Shown: positions 33,181 through 42,336 of the stretch, piece by piece | Position numbering within the stretch: the stretch's first letter is position 1 | Layout: each line of letters starts with the position of its first letter | Source: Vibrio ulleungensis | Lineage (GTDB): Bacteria; Pseudomonadota; Gammaproteobacteria; Enterobacterales; Vibrionaceae | Assembly (NCBI RefSeq): GCF_016900875.1 | Contig: NZ_JAFEUM010000003.1 | Span: 430,058 to 494,057 of the forward strand | DNA: 64,000 bases | Direction: 5' to 3' | Translations under genes and position numbers: made by a program | The notes under the pieces: generated by a model | What the model was told of the DNA's origin: nothing | The model's input: only the letters and a program-made list of their open reading frames with translations | The model's database searches: none

Positions 33181-33225
33181 TTAACCAAAGAAAACCTCAT
33201 TGGCGTGCATTGAATCCACGTATTC
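33181..33225 (-). pseudogene. 3'-end remnant of a SnoaL-like gene (left copy of the repeat)
   Basis: Read on the minus strand the last 14 codons are EYVDSMHANEVFFG and a stop. They match the end of the intact SnoaL-like protein at 42337-42735 (EYMDSMHANEVFFG). Similarity stops upstream, so only the gene end is present. The 33 bases 33181-33213 are identical to 42337-42369, and 43 of the first 46 positions agree. Two of the three differences are synonymous. This pair of repeats brackets the 9-kb accessory block. Confidence 0.85.
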
Positions 33226-33382
33226 TCCTTGCTACTGCTGATTGCTATTGGTTTCACTGAAGCATGAGTTAACCTTCAATACTATAAAAAGTCCGATACA
33301 CATATCTGCGAAATCGGACTTAGTCTTTGCTATCAGGTTTGTAACGCTATGCATTTCTTACATAGTCATAATCGAAGCTTGG

Positions 33383-33751
33383 TTAGTGGACTATAGTAAT
33401 ATCTGCATAACGCTGGAGTTTCATTACCTTGGTTCGCTCCCATAGGCTACTTCCATTCATTACAATCTCTACCCCTTGGTGCTCATCGCAAAACGCCCAA
33501 GATGGTTTGCCTTTGAAGTTAGATTCGATTTCCGCTACTTGCCCTAAAGTTAGCTTAGATACATCGAGCCCTATCTCGTAGGCATAATCAGACAGTTCAC
33601 TGTTTGAGTGCTCTACAGGACGGTTTGGCTCTACGATTGCTTGGTAGGCGTCGAGTGCTGTGACCTCACTGGCTAACTCATCCAGCGAGTTACCATGTAC
33701 TAGGCCAGCAAATGAAATTGAACACGTAAGCAAACATATAGCAATTCTCAT
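33383..33751 (-). CDS. Exported hypothetical protein
   Basis: A 122-residue protein I do not recognise. Residues 1-20 (MRIAICLLTCSISFAGLVHG) form a signal peptide. The mature part is small and polar, with a single Cys near residue 88. It begins nine bases after the D-aminoacylase-like gene and is very likely co-transcribed with it, so it probably acts in the periplasm in the same process. Part of the accessory block. Confidence 0.7.
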   Translation of the reverse strand: MRIAICLLTCSISFAGLVHGNSLDELASEVTALDAYQAIVEPNRPVEHSNSELSDYAYEIGLDVSKLTLGQVAEIESNFKGKPSWAFCDEHQGVEIVMNGSSLWERTKVMKLQRYADITIVH

Positions 33752-33760
33752 AACGTATTC

Positions 33761-35425
33761 CTATTGACTTTTAAACGTTGGATTGCCATCTGCACCTGAT
33801 TGATTGGCAGAAAACGTTGGCACCGTAATGTTTTGTAGCCAGCTTGCTTTGTCTATGCCATTAAAGCGTCCTTTCTCTTCAGGAGTGTGACGAATCGGTT
33901 GGCCAGCCCACACTTTTTTGAACTCACCATTGTCGACCACTTTTTGACCATGAACAATCACATAAGATATCCCAGATGTAGGTTTGCCTTGTTCACCCGC
34001 TTTATAAGTTGAATTGTCCTGAACCGTTTCCGGATCAAAAATAGTGATGTCAGCCACCATACCTTCTTGCATACGTCCGCGTTGCTGCATAGCCTCTAGA
34101 CCTGCATCACCTAAATGTTTAGCCGGCCAGTAAGTCATCTGCGCCAGAGTAAACATCAGTGGCACTCCCTCTTCACGAGCCATGGCAAATACTTTACCAC
34201 GCGTACCCGCAGTACGTGGGTGACCTTTATATTCGGTGTAGTCAGCGTCCCAAGAATCAACGCCCAGGCCAGAATATATCGAGTCTGCCGCAACCGTCAT
34301 ATGCGGAATCTTCAAGAAATATTTTAGCCACTCTTTACGTGGTGGGCTAAAAATGACAACAAGGTGCCCAGGATCTTTTGCTGCCATCTCTAAATACTCT
34401 TCTTTATTTAAGAATTTGTCAGAATCTGGATCGTAGATAATGTCTTCATACTTGTAACCGAACAACCCTTCAACACTTTCGGGGATTAAAAACGAGGACC
34501 CAATGGCAGTTGACGCTGCGTCGTACGGATAGTATTCAGACCACATGTTCATACCTTGCTCTCGCGCAGATTTAAGTTTTTCTTCGACTTCCCACCAGCC
34601 AAATTCATTGTTGTGAAGCATCAATAAACCTGCCTTAAGTGCGACAGCATTTGCAAATACTTCATCAAACCCCAACTGTCCTTCCGGATTCACTGGATTG
34701 CCATGAAATCTTGTGTGAGAGGCGGTAAAACGTCCCCAATTTGCAGCGACTTTTTGTGATTCATACATTTCAAATGATGTCAGTCCATTGCGCATATATG
34801 CAGTTGTTGAAGCTAAGTTAATGGCACCCTCTTTAAAGCCCTGATCCAAAATCGTCAGGATTTGGTTCATTTGTTCTTCATTGGCTTTGGTATCAGACCA
34901 ACCACTCACACCATCTTTAGCTGCCTCGGTACGCAATTTGCTGAGAATGTCGGGCGCATCGTACGCACGGTCAATGATCACTTCAGGATCCAAAACCTCC
35001 AGCCTAGTCGCTTCTTGACTGATCGCTGTACCATAGTTTAAAGGCCAGGCATCTTTCTTATTTTCATACCATTCAGCCACACGTGTAGCACCTATTTCGA
35101 GGTCCATCCCAGTGGTTACACCATCAAGTGCGGCAAGTTTAATGGATAGGCCGTCAAGAGAGTGAAAGTGTGTATCAATGAATCCTGGAGCCACAACCTG
35201 ACCAGATGCGTCAATCACCTTATCGCCGTCTAGTTGGTCGGCAGAAATTTTGACTATTTGACCATTCTTAATGCCGACATTAAGCACAGCATCCAGCATG
35301 GTTTCGGGATCCATTACTCGACCATTTTGAATCACGAGGTCATAGTCCGCAGCATGTAATGCTCCTGCATTTAACATTAATGCCGCCATTACCGACACAT
35401 TGATCAATTGCTTTTTCACTTTCAT
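33761..35425 (-). CDS. Exported D-aminoacylase-like amidohydrolase
   Basis: A 554-residue amidohydrolase-superfamily enzyme of the N-acyl-D-amino-acid deacylase group. It has a signal peptide (1-25, cleavage near ALHA-ADYD). Metal motifs: FIDTHFHS (HxH) near residue 84, MLHNNEFGW and VAADSIYSGL. The C-terminal composite beta-domain has EGMVADITIFDPETV and YVIVHGQKVVD. It probably hydrolyses an N-acyl or dipeptide substrate in the periplasm; the exact substrate is unknown. AAGGG lies seven bases before ATG 35425. Divergent from the second amidohydrolase. Confidence 0.82.
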   Translation of the reverse strand: MKVKKQLINVSVMAALMLNAGALHAADYDLVIQNGRVMDPETMLDAVLNVGIKNGQIVKISADQLDGDKVIDASGQVVAPGFIDTHFHSLDGLSIKLAALDGVTTGMDLEIGATRVAEWYENKKDAWPLNYGTAISQEATRLEVLDPEVIIDRAYDAPDILSKLRTEAAKDGVSGWSDTKANEEQMNQILTILDQGFKEGAINLASTTAYMRNGLTSFEMYESQKVAANWGRFTASHTRFHGNPVNPEGQLGFDEVFANAVALKAGLLMLHNNEFGWWEVEEKLKSAREQGMNMWSEYYPYDAASTAIGSSFLIPESVEGLFGYKYEDIIYDPDSDKFLNKEEYLEMAAKDPGHLVVIFSPPRKEWLKYFLKIPHMTVAADSIYSGLGVDSWDADYTEYKGHPRTAGTRGKVFAMAREEGVPLMFTLAQMTYWPAKHLGDAGLEAMQQRGRMQEGMVADITIFDPETVQDNSTYKAGEQGKPTSGISYVIVHGQKVVDNGEFKKVWAGQPIRHTPEEKGRFNGIDKASWLQNITVPTFSANQSGADGNPTFKSQ

Positions 35426-35759
35426 TTCGTTGCCCTTATATTTTTTACTAATCTCTACTTTGTCTGAGCTTCAAATGAACGTAACGACAAATAATGAGCG
35501 ATAGCATCACTTTTCAAAATAGTCGATATGTTAATTATTTGGACGATTAAAGCCTCATTGGTTGTGATTAATCATCGTGCTCAAACTGTGAGAGCTATCA
35601 TACGAGCGCCTACAAAATCTCCACACTACAGTATGTTGGATCGGATGAGACGACCTCTCTCCATTGGGTTGTGACGTGATTATGAAGTGTGCGTTAATAA
35701 CCTTAGCGAACAGTTAGTAATCAATTGTTCAATCAATGATTAATCATAGGCATAAATAA
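35426..35759. promoter_or_regulatory. Divergent promoter region with two TGATTAATCA palindromes
   Basis: A 334-base gap between the two divergent amidohydrolase genes. The perfect palindrome TGATTAATCA occurs at 35565-35574 and again at 35737-35746, the latter extended to ATGATTAATCAT just 13 bases before ATG 35760. These may be operators for a shared regulator, but which protein binds is unknown. No gene is visible in the gap. Confidence 0.45.
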
Positions 35760-37103
35760 ATGAAACTTAAAAAACTCACGATTCTCAGCACATTAATTGG
35801 CAGCTGCCTTTCATTTGGGGCATTGGCTAGCGAATCAGCGGTAGTGATCACCAACGTTGACATCTTTGACGGTGTTAACGAACAGCTTACCGAGGGTGCC
35901 AATGTGCTAATTGTTGATAACCTAATACAAACGATCACGCATGAAGACATTAAACACGAAGGCGCCGACATCATTGATGGAAATGGTAGAACGATGATTC
36001 CGGGGCTTACTGATGCCCATACTCATATTATGTGGACAGATGATATTGAAACACTCATCTATGGAGCGCCGGAAGGTTGGTCTGGCACACTTGCCGGCGT
36101 AAACGCTGGGGAAATGCTTTTGCGCGGCTTTACGACTATTCGCGACAATGGTGGCCCTGCATTTGGTTTGAAAAAAGCCATTGACGAGAATATCGTTCCT
36201 GGTCCTAGGATATTGCCGGCTGGTGCGTTTATTTCGCAGACATCAGGCCATGGTGATTATGACAAACGCATGTTTTACATGTCACCTCACTTTACGGGTC
36301 AAATAGACAAAGCGTATATCCGAGGCTGGACAATCATCGCTGATGGCGTTCCGGAAGTACAAAAGGCCTCGAGAGACGTACTGCGCTCTGGAGCAACCCA
36401 CCTAAAAATATTTGGCAGCGGCAGTATTACTGGTGCGCACGACCCATTAGATGTCACCGAATATACTTATGAAGAACTCAAGGCAATCGTCACTGAAGCA
36501 GAAAAATGGGGGACTTATGCAGCAATACACGCCTACAGTGATGATGGTATCCAAAATGCCATTAAGGCAGGTGTAAAAAGCATCGAACATGGGTTGTTCG
36601 CATCGGAAGAAACCATGAAATTAATGAAGAAAAATGATGTATGGTTCTCAACACAGTTTTTGGCCTTCAGCTTACCCCCTGAAAAAGCCGGCATGACCGG
36701 AGATTCAGTGCCAAAATATCTGCAAGCTCAACAAGGAGCTCGGGCAGGCTATGAGCGTGCTAAGGAGTACGGTGTAAAAATGACTTTTGGTACCGATATT
36801 CTAGGTTCGCTAACCCTTCACCGCATGCAAAATCGTGAATTTATAGCACGCAGCAAATACTTCACTCCTTTTGAAATATTGAAACAAGCGACATCACAAA
36901 ACGCAGAGCTTTTTGAGCTATCAGGTGAGCGTCATCCCTACAAAGAGGGAAAACTGGGGGTCATCCAGGAAGGTGCCTACGCAGACCTTCTTCTTGTGAA
37001 TGGAAACCCGCTTGACGATATCTCAATCTTGGCCCTGCCAGACACCAATTTAGACCTAATAATGAAAGACGGTGTTGTGTACAAGAATCAGCTGCACAAA
37101 TAA
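35760..37103 (+). CDS. Exported amidohydrolase (imidazolonepropionase/Xaa-Pro dipeptidase-like)
   Basis: A 447-residue metal-dependent hydrolase with a signal peptide (1-23, SFGALA-SES). The binuclear metal site is complete: DAHTHIMW (HxH), the carboxylated Lys in THLKIFGSGSITG, AAIHAYSD and SIEHGLFA for the later His residues, and FGTDILGS for the Asp. The C-terminus has the GAYADLLLVNGNPLDD motif. Relatives include periplasmic Xaa-Pro-type dipeptidases. The substrate is unknown. It is paired divergently with the D-aminoacylase-like gene. Confidence 0.82.
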   Translation: MKLKKLTILSTLIGSCLSFGALASESAVVITNVDIFDGVNEQLTEGANVLIVDNLIQTITHEDIKHEGADIIDGNGRTMIPGLTDAHTHIMWTDDIETLIYGAPEGWSGTLAGVNAGEMLLRGFTTIRDNGGPAFGLKKAIDENIVPGPRILPAGAFISQTSGHGDYDKRMFYMSPHFTGQIDKAYIRGWTIIADGVPEVQKASRDVLRSGATHLKIFGSGSITGAHDPLDVTEYTYEELKAIVTEAEKWGTYAAIHAYSDDGIQNAIKAGVKSIEHGLFASEETMKLMKKNDVWFSTQFLAFSLPPEKAGMTGDSVPKYLQAQQGARAGYERAKEYGVKMTFGTDILGSLTLHRMQNREFIARSKYFTPFEILKQATSQNAELFELSGERHPYKEGKLGVIQEGAYADLLLVNGNPLDDISILALPDTNLDLIMKDGVVYKNQLHK

Positions 37104-37139
37104 GCACAATCACTGATGGGTTCAGCCATGAGCCTTAAG

Positions 37140-37168
37140 GCCGCCGAGTTCAATCGGCGGCTTTTTTA
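37140..37168 (+). terminator. Terminator after the second amidohydrolase
   Basis: Perfect stem GCCGCCGA / TCGGCGGC, 6-base loop, six T residues. Confidence 0.94.
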
Positions 37169-37319
37169 GCTATCGACTCATCATCTACGCACTCTAAGAA
37201 AAGCGAACTCGATGATGCAATCCTACAAACAGTATTCAAGCATTGGCGTGTTAACTCATAAGATAGCGATCAATATTGAAAAACCTAATGAGCATCAGCC
37301 CAATTGTTGAGAGTAAAAG

Positions 37320-38177
37320 ATGAAAAGTATTATATCGATTCAATCCCACTATGTGAGTGGGCACGTTGGCAATAGCACCGCCGTATTTCCAATGCAGAAA
37401 ATGGGAATGGAAGTATGGCCGATCCATTCTGCTCAGTTTTCAACTAACACTTTATGTGAGCAGGACTATTCTAAGCAGAGGGCTGACTCCGACAATATTA
37501 CAGCGCTCATGAATGGCCTAGACAAGGCTGGTAAACTAAGCGAATGTGGCGCTGTATTGTCTGGTCATCAATGCAGCGCATTGCAATATCGTGCCGTGGT
37601 AGAAGCAGTTCAGATGGTCAGAAAGCGTAATCCCAGTGCTCTGTATGTCTGTGAGCCAGAGTTTAATATCGGTGAACGTGCCGACAAACCACCCGTCGAA
37701 AACATTAAGGTCATCAAGCAGACGTTGGTCCCAATATCAGATGCCGCGATCCTGGGCCAAATCGAGTTGGGTGAATTAACCGGACTTAACGTCGATTCAC
37801 TCTATGATGTTGTTACAGCAAGCAAAATGGTGCTTGATATGGGACCTAAAATGGTTTTAATCAAACACTTTGAGATACCCAATAGCGACACCTATAACGT
37901 ATTACTATCGACTCGACGCTCATGTTTTATCGCCCGTCTTCCGAAGATTAAGTTTGATGATAGGGTGCTTGGCGTGGGTAATCTATTTTCGTCTCTTTTT
38001 ACCGCGTGCTTAGTTAGGGACATGTTACCTTTAGAGTCATTTCGTCACGCATTCAATGCTGCTTATGGGGTGCTTGAAGTCACTAAAGAGCAAGATGCAT
38101 GTGAACTACAAATTATCGATGCACAATACGAATTTGTTGAGCCCACTCACGAGTTTGACGTATGTAAAGTGTCATAA
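37320..38177 (+). CDS. PdxY/PdxK-like protein lacking the catalytic Asp
   Basis: A 285-residue member of the pyridoxal kinase family by overall similarity: SIQSHYVSGHVGNSTAVFPM at the N-terminus, VLSGHQCSALQ, and MVLIKHFEI. The key catalytic motif GxGD reads GVGNLFSSL (Asp to Asn, near residue 219) and the usual CDPVMG reads CEPEFN. Phosphorylation of pyridoxal is therefore doubtful. It may be a vitamin-binding pseudokinase or a kinase with altered chemistry. It sits alone between a terminator and a convergent LysR gene in the accessory block. Confidence 0.75.
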   Translation: MKSIISIQSHYVSGHVGNSTAVFPMQKMGMEVWPIHSAQFSTNTLCEQDYSKQRADSDNITALMNGLDKAGKLSECGAVLSGHQCSALQYRAVVEAVQMVRKRNPSALYVCEPEFNIGERADKPPVENIKVIKQTLVPISDAAILGQIELGELTGLNVDSLYDVVTASKMVLDMGPKMVLIKHFEIPNSDTYNVLLSTRRSCFIARLPKIKFDDRVLGVGNLFSSLFTACLVRDMLPLESFRHAFNAAYGVLEVTKEQDACELQIIDAQYEFVEPTHEFDVCKVS

Positions 38178-38404
38178 GAGACAACCAAGTACATCACTAA
38201 CTTATTGCTTTAAATCAGAGTGCGAGTTATCGACAAAGCGGAAGAATTAAAACTCACGCTCTGCCAATGTCATTGCGCCGCGGTATCAACGTTATTGATG
38301 TAATACGCAACTGAAGTGGTACTTAATCTTGCAATTATTGGTAAGAAGCCACACTACTATCCATATTATTATACCTAAATGAGCTGAGCACGATCTAAGG
38401 GTGC

Positions 38405-39316
38405 TTAGTTGTTTAGCTCTTCCAAGACATAGTCTATATAGTCTTGTAATGCATTGAGAATCGACGCTCTGATCTTTTCAAGTTGACTTGAGTGTGGACT
38501 CCAAAGTGAGATAGGAATTTCGAGACTTTTCTTCAGCTCACTCACCTCTAATTGAACCAAGTTTTGATTAATATGCTCTGATTTTATCACTGAGCGAGGC
38601 AAAAGTGCCCAACCGTGCCCTAGCTCAACAAGTCTAATAACAACGGATTGTTGATCAATTGCTTCATAATTGGCAGATAAGATCACCTTGTCCGACAGGC
38701 CTTCTTCCAATAAGGACTGCAAGACCAGTTGCTTAGTTCCTTTGAGCTTGTCCAGCATTTCATCAGGATGTGTGCGGGAAAGTTCGCTATTTCTGGCACC
38801 AAAAGGCACCAGTGATAAGGTTTCTAAATAAGTGGTGTGCAGGCTATTTATTGCGGTACTGTCATAAACATTCACGATGCCGAAATGGAACTCTCCTGAT
38901 TCGATCCCCTTTTTAATCTTTTCTTTTCCGCATACAAATAGATTGACCCTGAGACTTGGGAAATCTTTTGCCAATTGCATCCTAAGGTCAGCAATAGCAA
39001 TTTGAGGGACAAAACTACAGTAGCCAATGTTAATCGATTCTAAATCGCCAGATGCTAGGTTCATTGCCAATTTATCAAACGTTCTTAACTGCTCAACGGC
39101 TTGTTTTGCGTAGCGATACAACGAAGTCGCCTCTTGGGTGGGCTCTACAGAACGACCGACTTTATCAAATAGAGTTACCTGGAGTGTGTCTTCTAAATTC
39201 ATAACCACTTGCCCAATAGTGCTCCTGTGCTTATTAAGTTTTACAGCGGCTTTGCTTAAGGACTTTTGCTCGTATACAGCAACAAAAGTGCTCAGCTGTT
39301 CAAGGCTAAAATTCAT
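38405..39316 (-). CDS. LysR-family transcriptional regulator
   Basis: A 303-residue regulator. The N-terminal winged helix-turn-helix covers about 1-60 (LEQLSTFVAVYEQKSLSKAAVKLN), followed by a substrate-binding-like effector domain. ATG 39316 (MNFSLEQLS) with GAAG upstream gives the family length; a start at 39385 adds 23 unrelated residues. It diverges from the outer-membrane protein gene at 39544, which is a likely target along with the porin that follows. Confidence 0.87.
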   Translation of the reverse strand: MNFSLEQLSTFVAVYEQKSLSKAAVKLNKHRSTIGQVVMNLEDTLQVTLFDKVGRSVEPTQEATSLYRYAKQAVEQLRTFDKLAMNLASGDLESINIGYCSFVPQIAIADLRMQLAKDFPSLRVNLFVCGKEKIKKGIESGEFHFGIVNVYDSTAINSLHTTYLETLSLVPFGARNSELSRTHPDEMLDKLKGTKQLVLQSLLEEGLSDKVILSANYEAIDQQSVVIRLVELGHGWALLPRSVIKSEHINQNLVQLEVSELKKSLEIPISLWSPHSSQLEKIRASILNALQDYIDYVLEELNN

Positions 39317-39543
39317 GATTTCTTCACTCCATTGATTTACGTGCTTACATTTACAGCAGCAAGCCAGTGTAACTTTACCATTCAACCAGGTGCGCCAATA
39401 TATATAGTAGCTACTGTTCGCTTATCATCAATATAAGCAAAATCCTACCTTTGTCCAGTTTCGTCCTACAAACGTAAGTTAGCCGTTTTCTAAAGTCTTT
39501 GTACTATCTCCGCGTCAACTAATTAACTTTTTTGGAGCTTAAA

Positions 39544-40287
39544 ATGACGCTAAACACCACATTCACTCTTACTGCACTAGCCGTACTATCACTTTCAAGT
39601 TTATCGGCGATGGCTGAAGAAGAACACGATCCATCTGATGTTGCCCGTGCAACAACGTCGTTCACTGTTGGGGCAACCAACAAAGGGGATGTAAAAGGCA
39701 GTCTGACCTATGGGTTTTCCGTAAATGATACGCAACAAGGGATGGTTGTTGCAGAAGCGGATATGAACAATGAAGGCAAATACAAAGATGCACGCGCACA
39801 GTATTTCCATGTATTCAACTTCGAAAATTCTCTCGTACCAAAAGTTGCGGCGTCTTTCGACCTTATTGACAATACATCTATGACAACTGCTGCTCTTGGT
39901 GCTGTTGTTGCAATTACACCAGCAGAAAAGTTCTCTATGTACCTTAGAGGAGGCGTTTTAGGTGGAGAATATAGTGATGCGTTGACTTCTCAATTTAATG
40001 TGTCGGACAACTCCACAGTCGGTGGTATGGCATCTGGTTACTTCACTCTTAAAACAGGTAATGATGGTACTTACGTCATGATAAACCCTGAGTATACATA
40101 CGCAGGTGGTGATATTGAGACGAGCACTCTAAAGACCTCGCTACGTGTTGGTACTCCCATGAACGCTGCGAAAACTCACTGGGGTGAGTTTCGTGTAGAA
40201 AATACCTACGGCACGATAGAGTCAGCATCGATGACCCAAGACATTGACGACACTGTCGCTTGGTTTATGTACAAGTCATTCTTCTAA
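39544..40287 (+). CDS. Predicted outer-membrane beta-barrel protein
   Basis: A 247-residue exported protein of no family I can name. The signal peptide ends near LSAMA-EEEH. The mature part consists of alternating hydrophobic/polar strands and ends in YKSFF, with the C-terminal Phe typical of Bam substrates. GGAG six bases before ATG 39544 fixes the start. It could be a small channel or a surface protein, and probably works with the OprB-type porin downstream. Confidence 0.72.
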   Translation: MTLNTTFTLTALAVLSLSSLSAMAEEEHDPSDVARATTSFTVGATNKGDVKGSLTYGFSVNDTQQGMVVAEADMNNEGKYKDARAQYFHVFNFENSLVPKVAASFDLIDNTSMTTAALGAVVAITPAEKFSMYLRGGVLGGEYSDALTSQFNVSDNSTVGGMASGYFTLKTGNDGTYVMINPEYTYAGGDIETSTLKTSLRVGTPMNAAKTHWGEFRVENTYGTIESASMTQDIDDTVAWFMYKSFF

Positions 40288-40424
40288 GCAATACCGTCTA
40301 TTCACTTTGAGTTGCACATTATGCGAGCACAAAGTAGATCCAATTCTCGATATGGCACCTTAGTTATTCGTAGTAAATGCGTGTGCCCTGTTATTCAAAT
40401 ACGTAACCAATCAACGAGACTAAA

Positions 40425-41681
40425 ATGAATTTTCGTCTATCAATTACCTCCTCACTAATTTTGTCCCTGTTAACAGTATCTGGCGCTACATTAGCCAGTG
40501 ACAACGATAATAGCTTTGAAGAACAACCAGTGATGCGAGATGAACCCATTGAGTCGTCTCATTTTGACGCTTGGAATACGACCAAGGAGCAATGGCAAAA
40601 AGAATACGGGTTGCAACTTGGCATGGATTACAACATGTTGGGAATGGCCGCAACGGATGCGCTTGGCGACTCAGCAGCAGCATCAGGTGCACTGCGGGTG
40701 TATGGTCAATGGGATATGGTTCATACCGATTCTGGCTCTACCGGTGGGGTTGTATTCAAATTTGAACATCGACATAAATATACAGATACATCTCCTAAAG
40801 ATTTTGGTTTAACAGAGTTAGGTTACCTTGGATTCGCTCATTCATTATATGGCGATCAAGGATTTAGAACCACACACCTCTTTTGGCGTCAATCGATGCT
40901 GGAAGAGCGTATGGTCGCTTATGCTGGGTTCTTAGATATGACGGACTATACCGATTTCTACGCCTTGGCAAGCCCGTGGAACGATTTTAATAATGCCGTT
41001 TTCACTACAGGTAGTGGCACGATAGGAGGACTTCCTGATGGCGCGCTAGGGGTTATGTTAGGTGGCTTTTTTACTGACCATGTTTATGGTTCAGCAAGTA
41101 TTCTTGATGCGAAAGGCAATGCCTCAGACCTCACCCAAGGGGTCAAAGATCTGTTCGATACCGGTGCCACATGGAAAAGCTTGGAAATCGGTTATACACC
41201 TTCAAGCGATATGTTGTTCATTGATAATGCTCACGTATCTTTTTGGCAACGCGATGCAGTCGGGAGTGATAAAGAGGGGCATGGCGTGAGTGTCTCTGTT
41301 TCAGGACTGGTTAAAAACCAATGGCTTCCGTTTATTCGTGCTGGATGGGCTGAAGATGGCGGAGCAATGTACGACGCGTCGGTAAGCGCAGGTTTTGGCT
41401 TTATTCCTACAAATCGTTCAGAAGACATGCTGGGATTGGCGTTCAACTGGGCAAGCCCAATGGCAAGTACATTTGGTGGCATCGATTTTGACGACCAATA
41501 CACCGCAGAATTGTACTATCGCTCTAAACTGACGCCATGGTTCCAGTTGTCACCAAGTATTCAGGTAATGAACCACACCGCCATTAACTTCGACTCCATT
41601 GATGCCGGTGATACTGCAAACGCATTGATAAAAGACAAAACAGACATTGTGTTTGGATTAAAAGCACAGTTTCTCTTTTAA
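40425..41681 (+). CDS. OprB-type carbohydrate-selective porin
   Basis: A 418-residue outer-membrane porin-like protein. It has a signal peptide (1-24, TLASDND), then the OprB-family pattern FKFEHRHKYTD, LFWRQSMLEERMVAYAGFLDMTDYTDFYALASPWNDF, and a terminal QFLF for barrel assembly. OprB porins admit sugars and similar small solutes. In this block, with two periplasmic hydrolases, it may admit the substrate they cleave (inference). Confidence 0.8.
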   Translation: MNFRLSITSSLILSLLTVSGATLASDNDNSFEEQPVMRDEPIESSHFDAWNTTKEQWQKEYGLQLGMDYNMLGMAATDALGDSAAASGALRVYGQWDMVHTDSGSTGGVVFKFEHRHKYTDTSPKDFGLTELGYLGFAHSLYGDQGFRTTHLFWRQSMLEERMVAYAGFLDMTDYTDFYALASPWNDFNNAVFTTGSGTIGGLPDGALGVMLGGFFTDHVYGSASILDAKGNASDLTQGVKDLFDTGATWKSLEIGYTPSSDMLFIDNAHVSFWQRDAVGSDKEGHGVSVSVSGLVKNQWLPFIRAGWAEDGGAMYDASVSAGFGFIPTNRSEDMLGLAFNWASPMASTFGGIDFDDQYTAELYYRSKLTPWFQLSPSIQVMNHTAINFDSIDAGDTANALIKDKTDIVFGLKAQFLF

Positions 41682-41701
41682 CCATTAATCAGTCAATTTC
41701 A

Positions 41702-41748
41702 GGCCTTTAATCTTGGGTCTGTAAATGTCCCAAGTGACACAAAAGGCC
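41702..41748 (+). promoter_or_regulatory. Nested hairpin in front of the DUF3299 gene
   Basis: Two nested inverted repeats: GGCCTTT (41702) with AAAGGCC (41748), enclosing CTTGGG (41712) with CCCAAG (41734). The outer right arm contains AAGG, the only SD candidate for the DUF3299 start at 41756. The hairpin could limit its translation or mark an mRNA-processing boundary after the porin gene. Confidence 0.45.
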
Positions 41749-41755
41749 AATTTCG

Positions 41756-42247
41756 ATGAAACATAAAATATTGCTATACCTCGCCATTATAAGTTCTGCG
41801 CTAGTGAACACTGCAAGTGCAGAATCTAGTCTTGCCATTGAGTGGTTAGATCTGATCCCTGAACAAGAGCGTGCTGCCTATCTGTCTAATGCAAGCATAC
41901 AAATAAGCCATGTCGGCCCACAAGCGAAACAGAATGCAGCAGGTTCAATTCGAGAAGACTTAGACGGTGCAGACATTTCCATTGCAGGGTTTGTTATTCC
42001 ACTTGAAGGAACAGAGTCAAATGTGACTGAATTTTTGTTGGTGCCTTTTTTTGGCGCTTGCATACATGTACCGCCACCACCGCCCAACCAGATAATATAC
42101 GTAAAGTTTGATGAGGGAGCACCAGTGACAAAGCTTTGGGATGTAGTTTATGTCACTGGTGAATTGACGACAGAATCACAGGATACAGACTTAGCAACAA
42201 CCGGCTACTTGTTGAGTGCCAAAAAGGTCGATGAATATCGAGAGTAG
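41756..42247 (+). CDS. DUF3299 family exported protein
   Basis: A 163-residue protein with a signal peptide (1-22, NTASA-ESS). The DUF3299 signature is clear: GFVIPLEG, then FLLVPFFGACIHVPPPPPNQ with a conserved Cys, His and Pro run. Family members are periplasmic proteins of unknown function, often near metal or ABC transport genes. It is probably co-transcribed with the OprB-type porin. It is the last gene of the accessory block. Confidence 0.83.
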   Translation: MKHKILLYLAIISSALVNTASAESSLAIEWLDLIPEQERAAYLSNASIQISHVGPQAKQNAAGSIREDLDGADISIAGFVIPLEGTESNVTEFLLVPFFGACIHVPPPPPNQIIYVKFDEGAPVTKLWDVVYVTGELTTESQDTDLATTGYLLSAKKVDEYRE

Positions 42248-42336
42248 CTGTTGATCACCACTATTAGTATAAATGTTAGACTTGTGCCGAAAAACTGAAG
42301 CAATAAAGCCGCTGATAGGCGGTTTTAATTGGAATC

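Noticed and set aside
33242..33445. 67-codon plus-strand frame downstream of ppaC
   Set aside because: It overlaps the exported protein gene at 33383 on the other strand and has no SD or signal.
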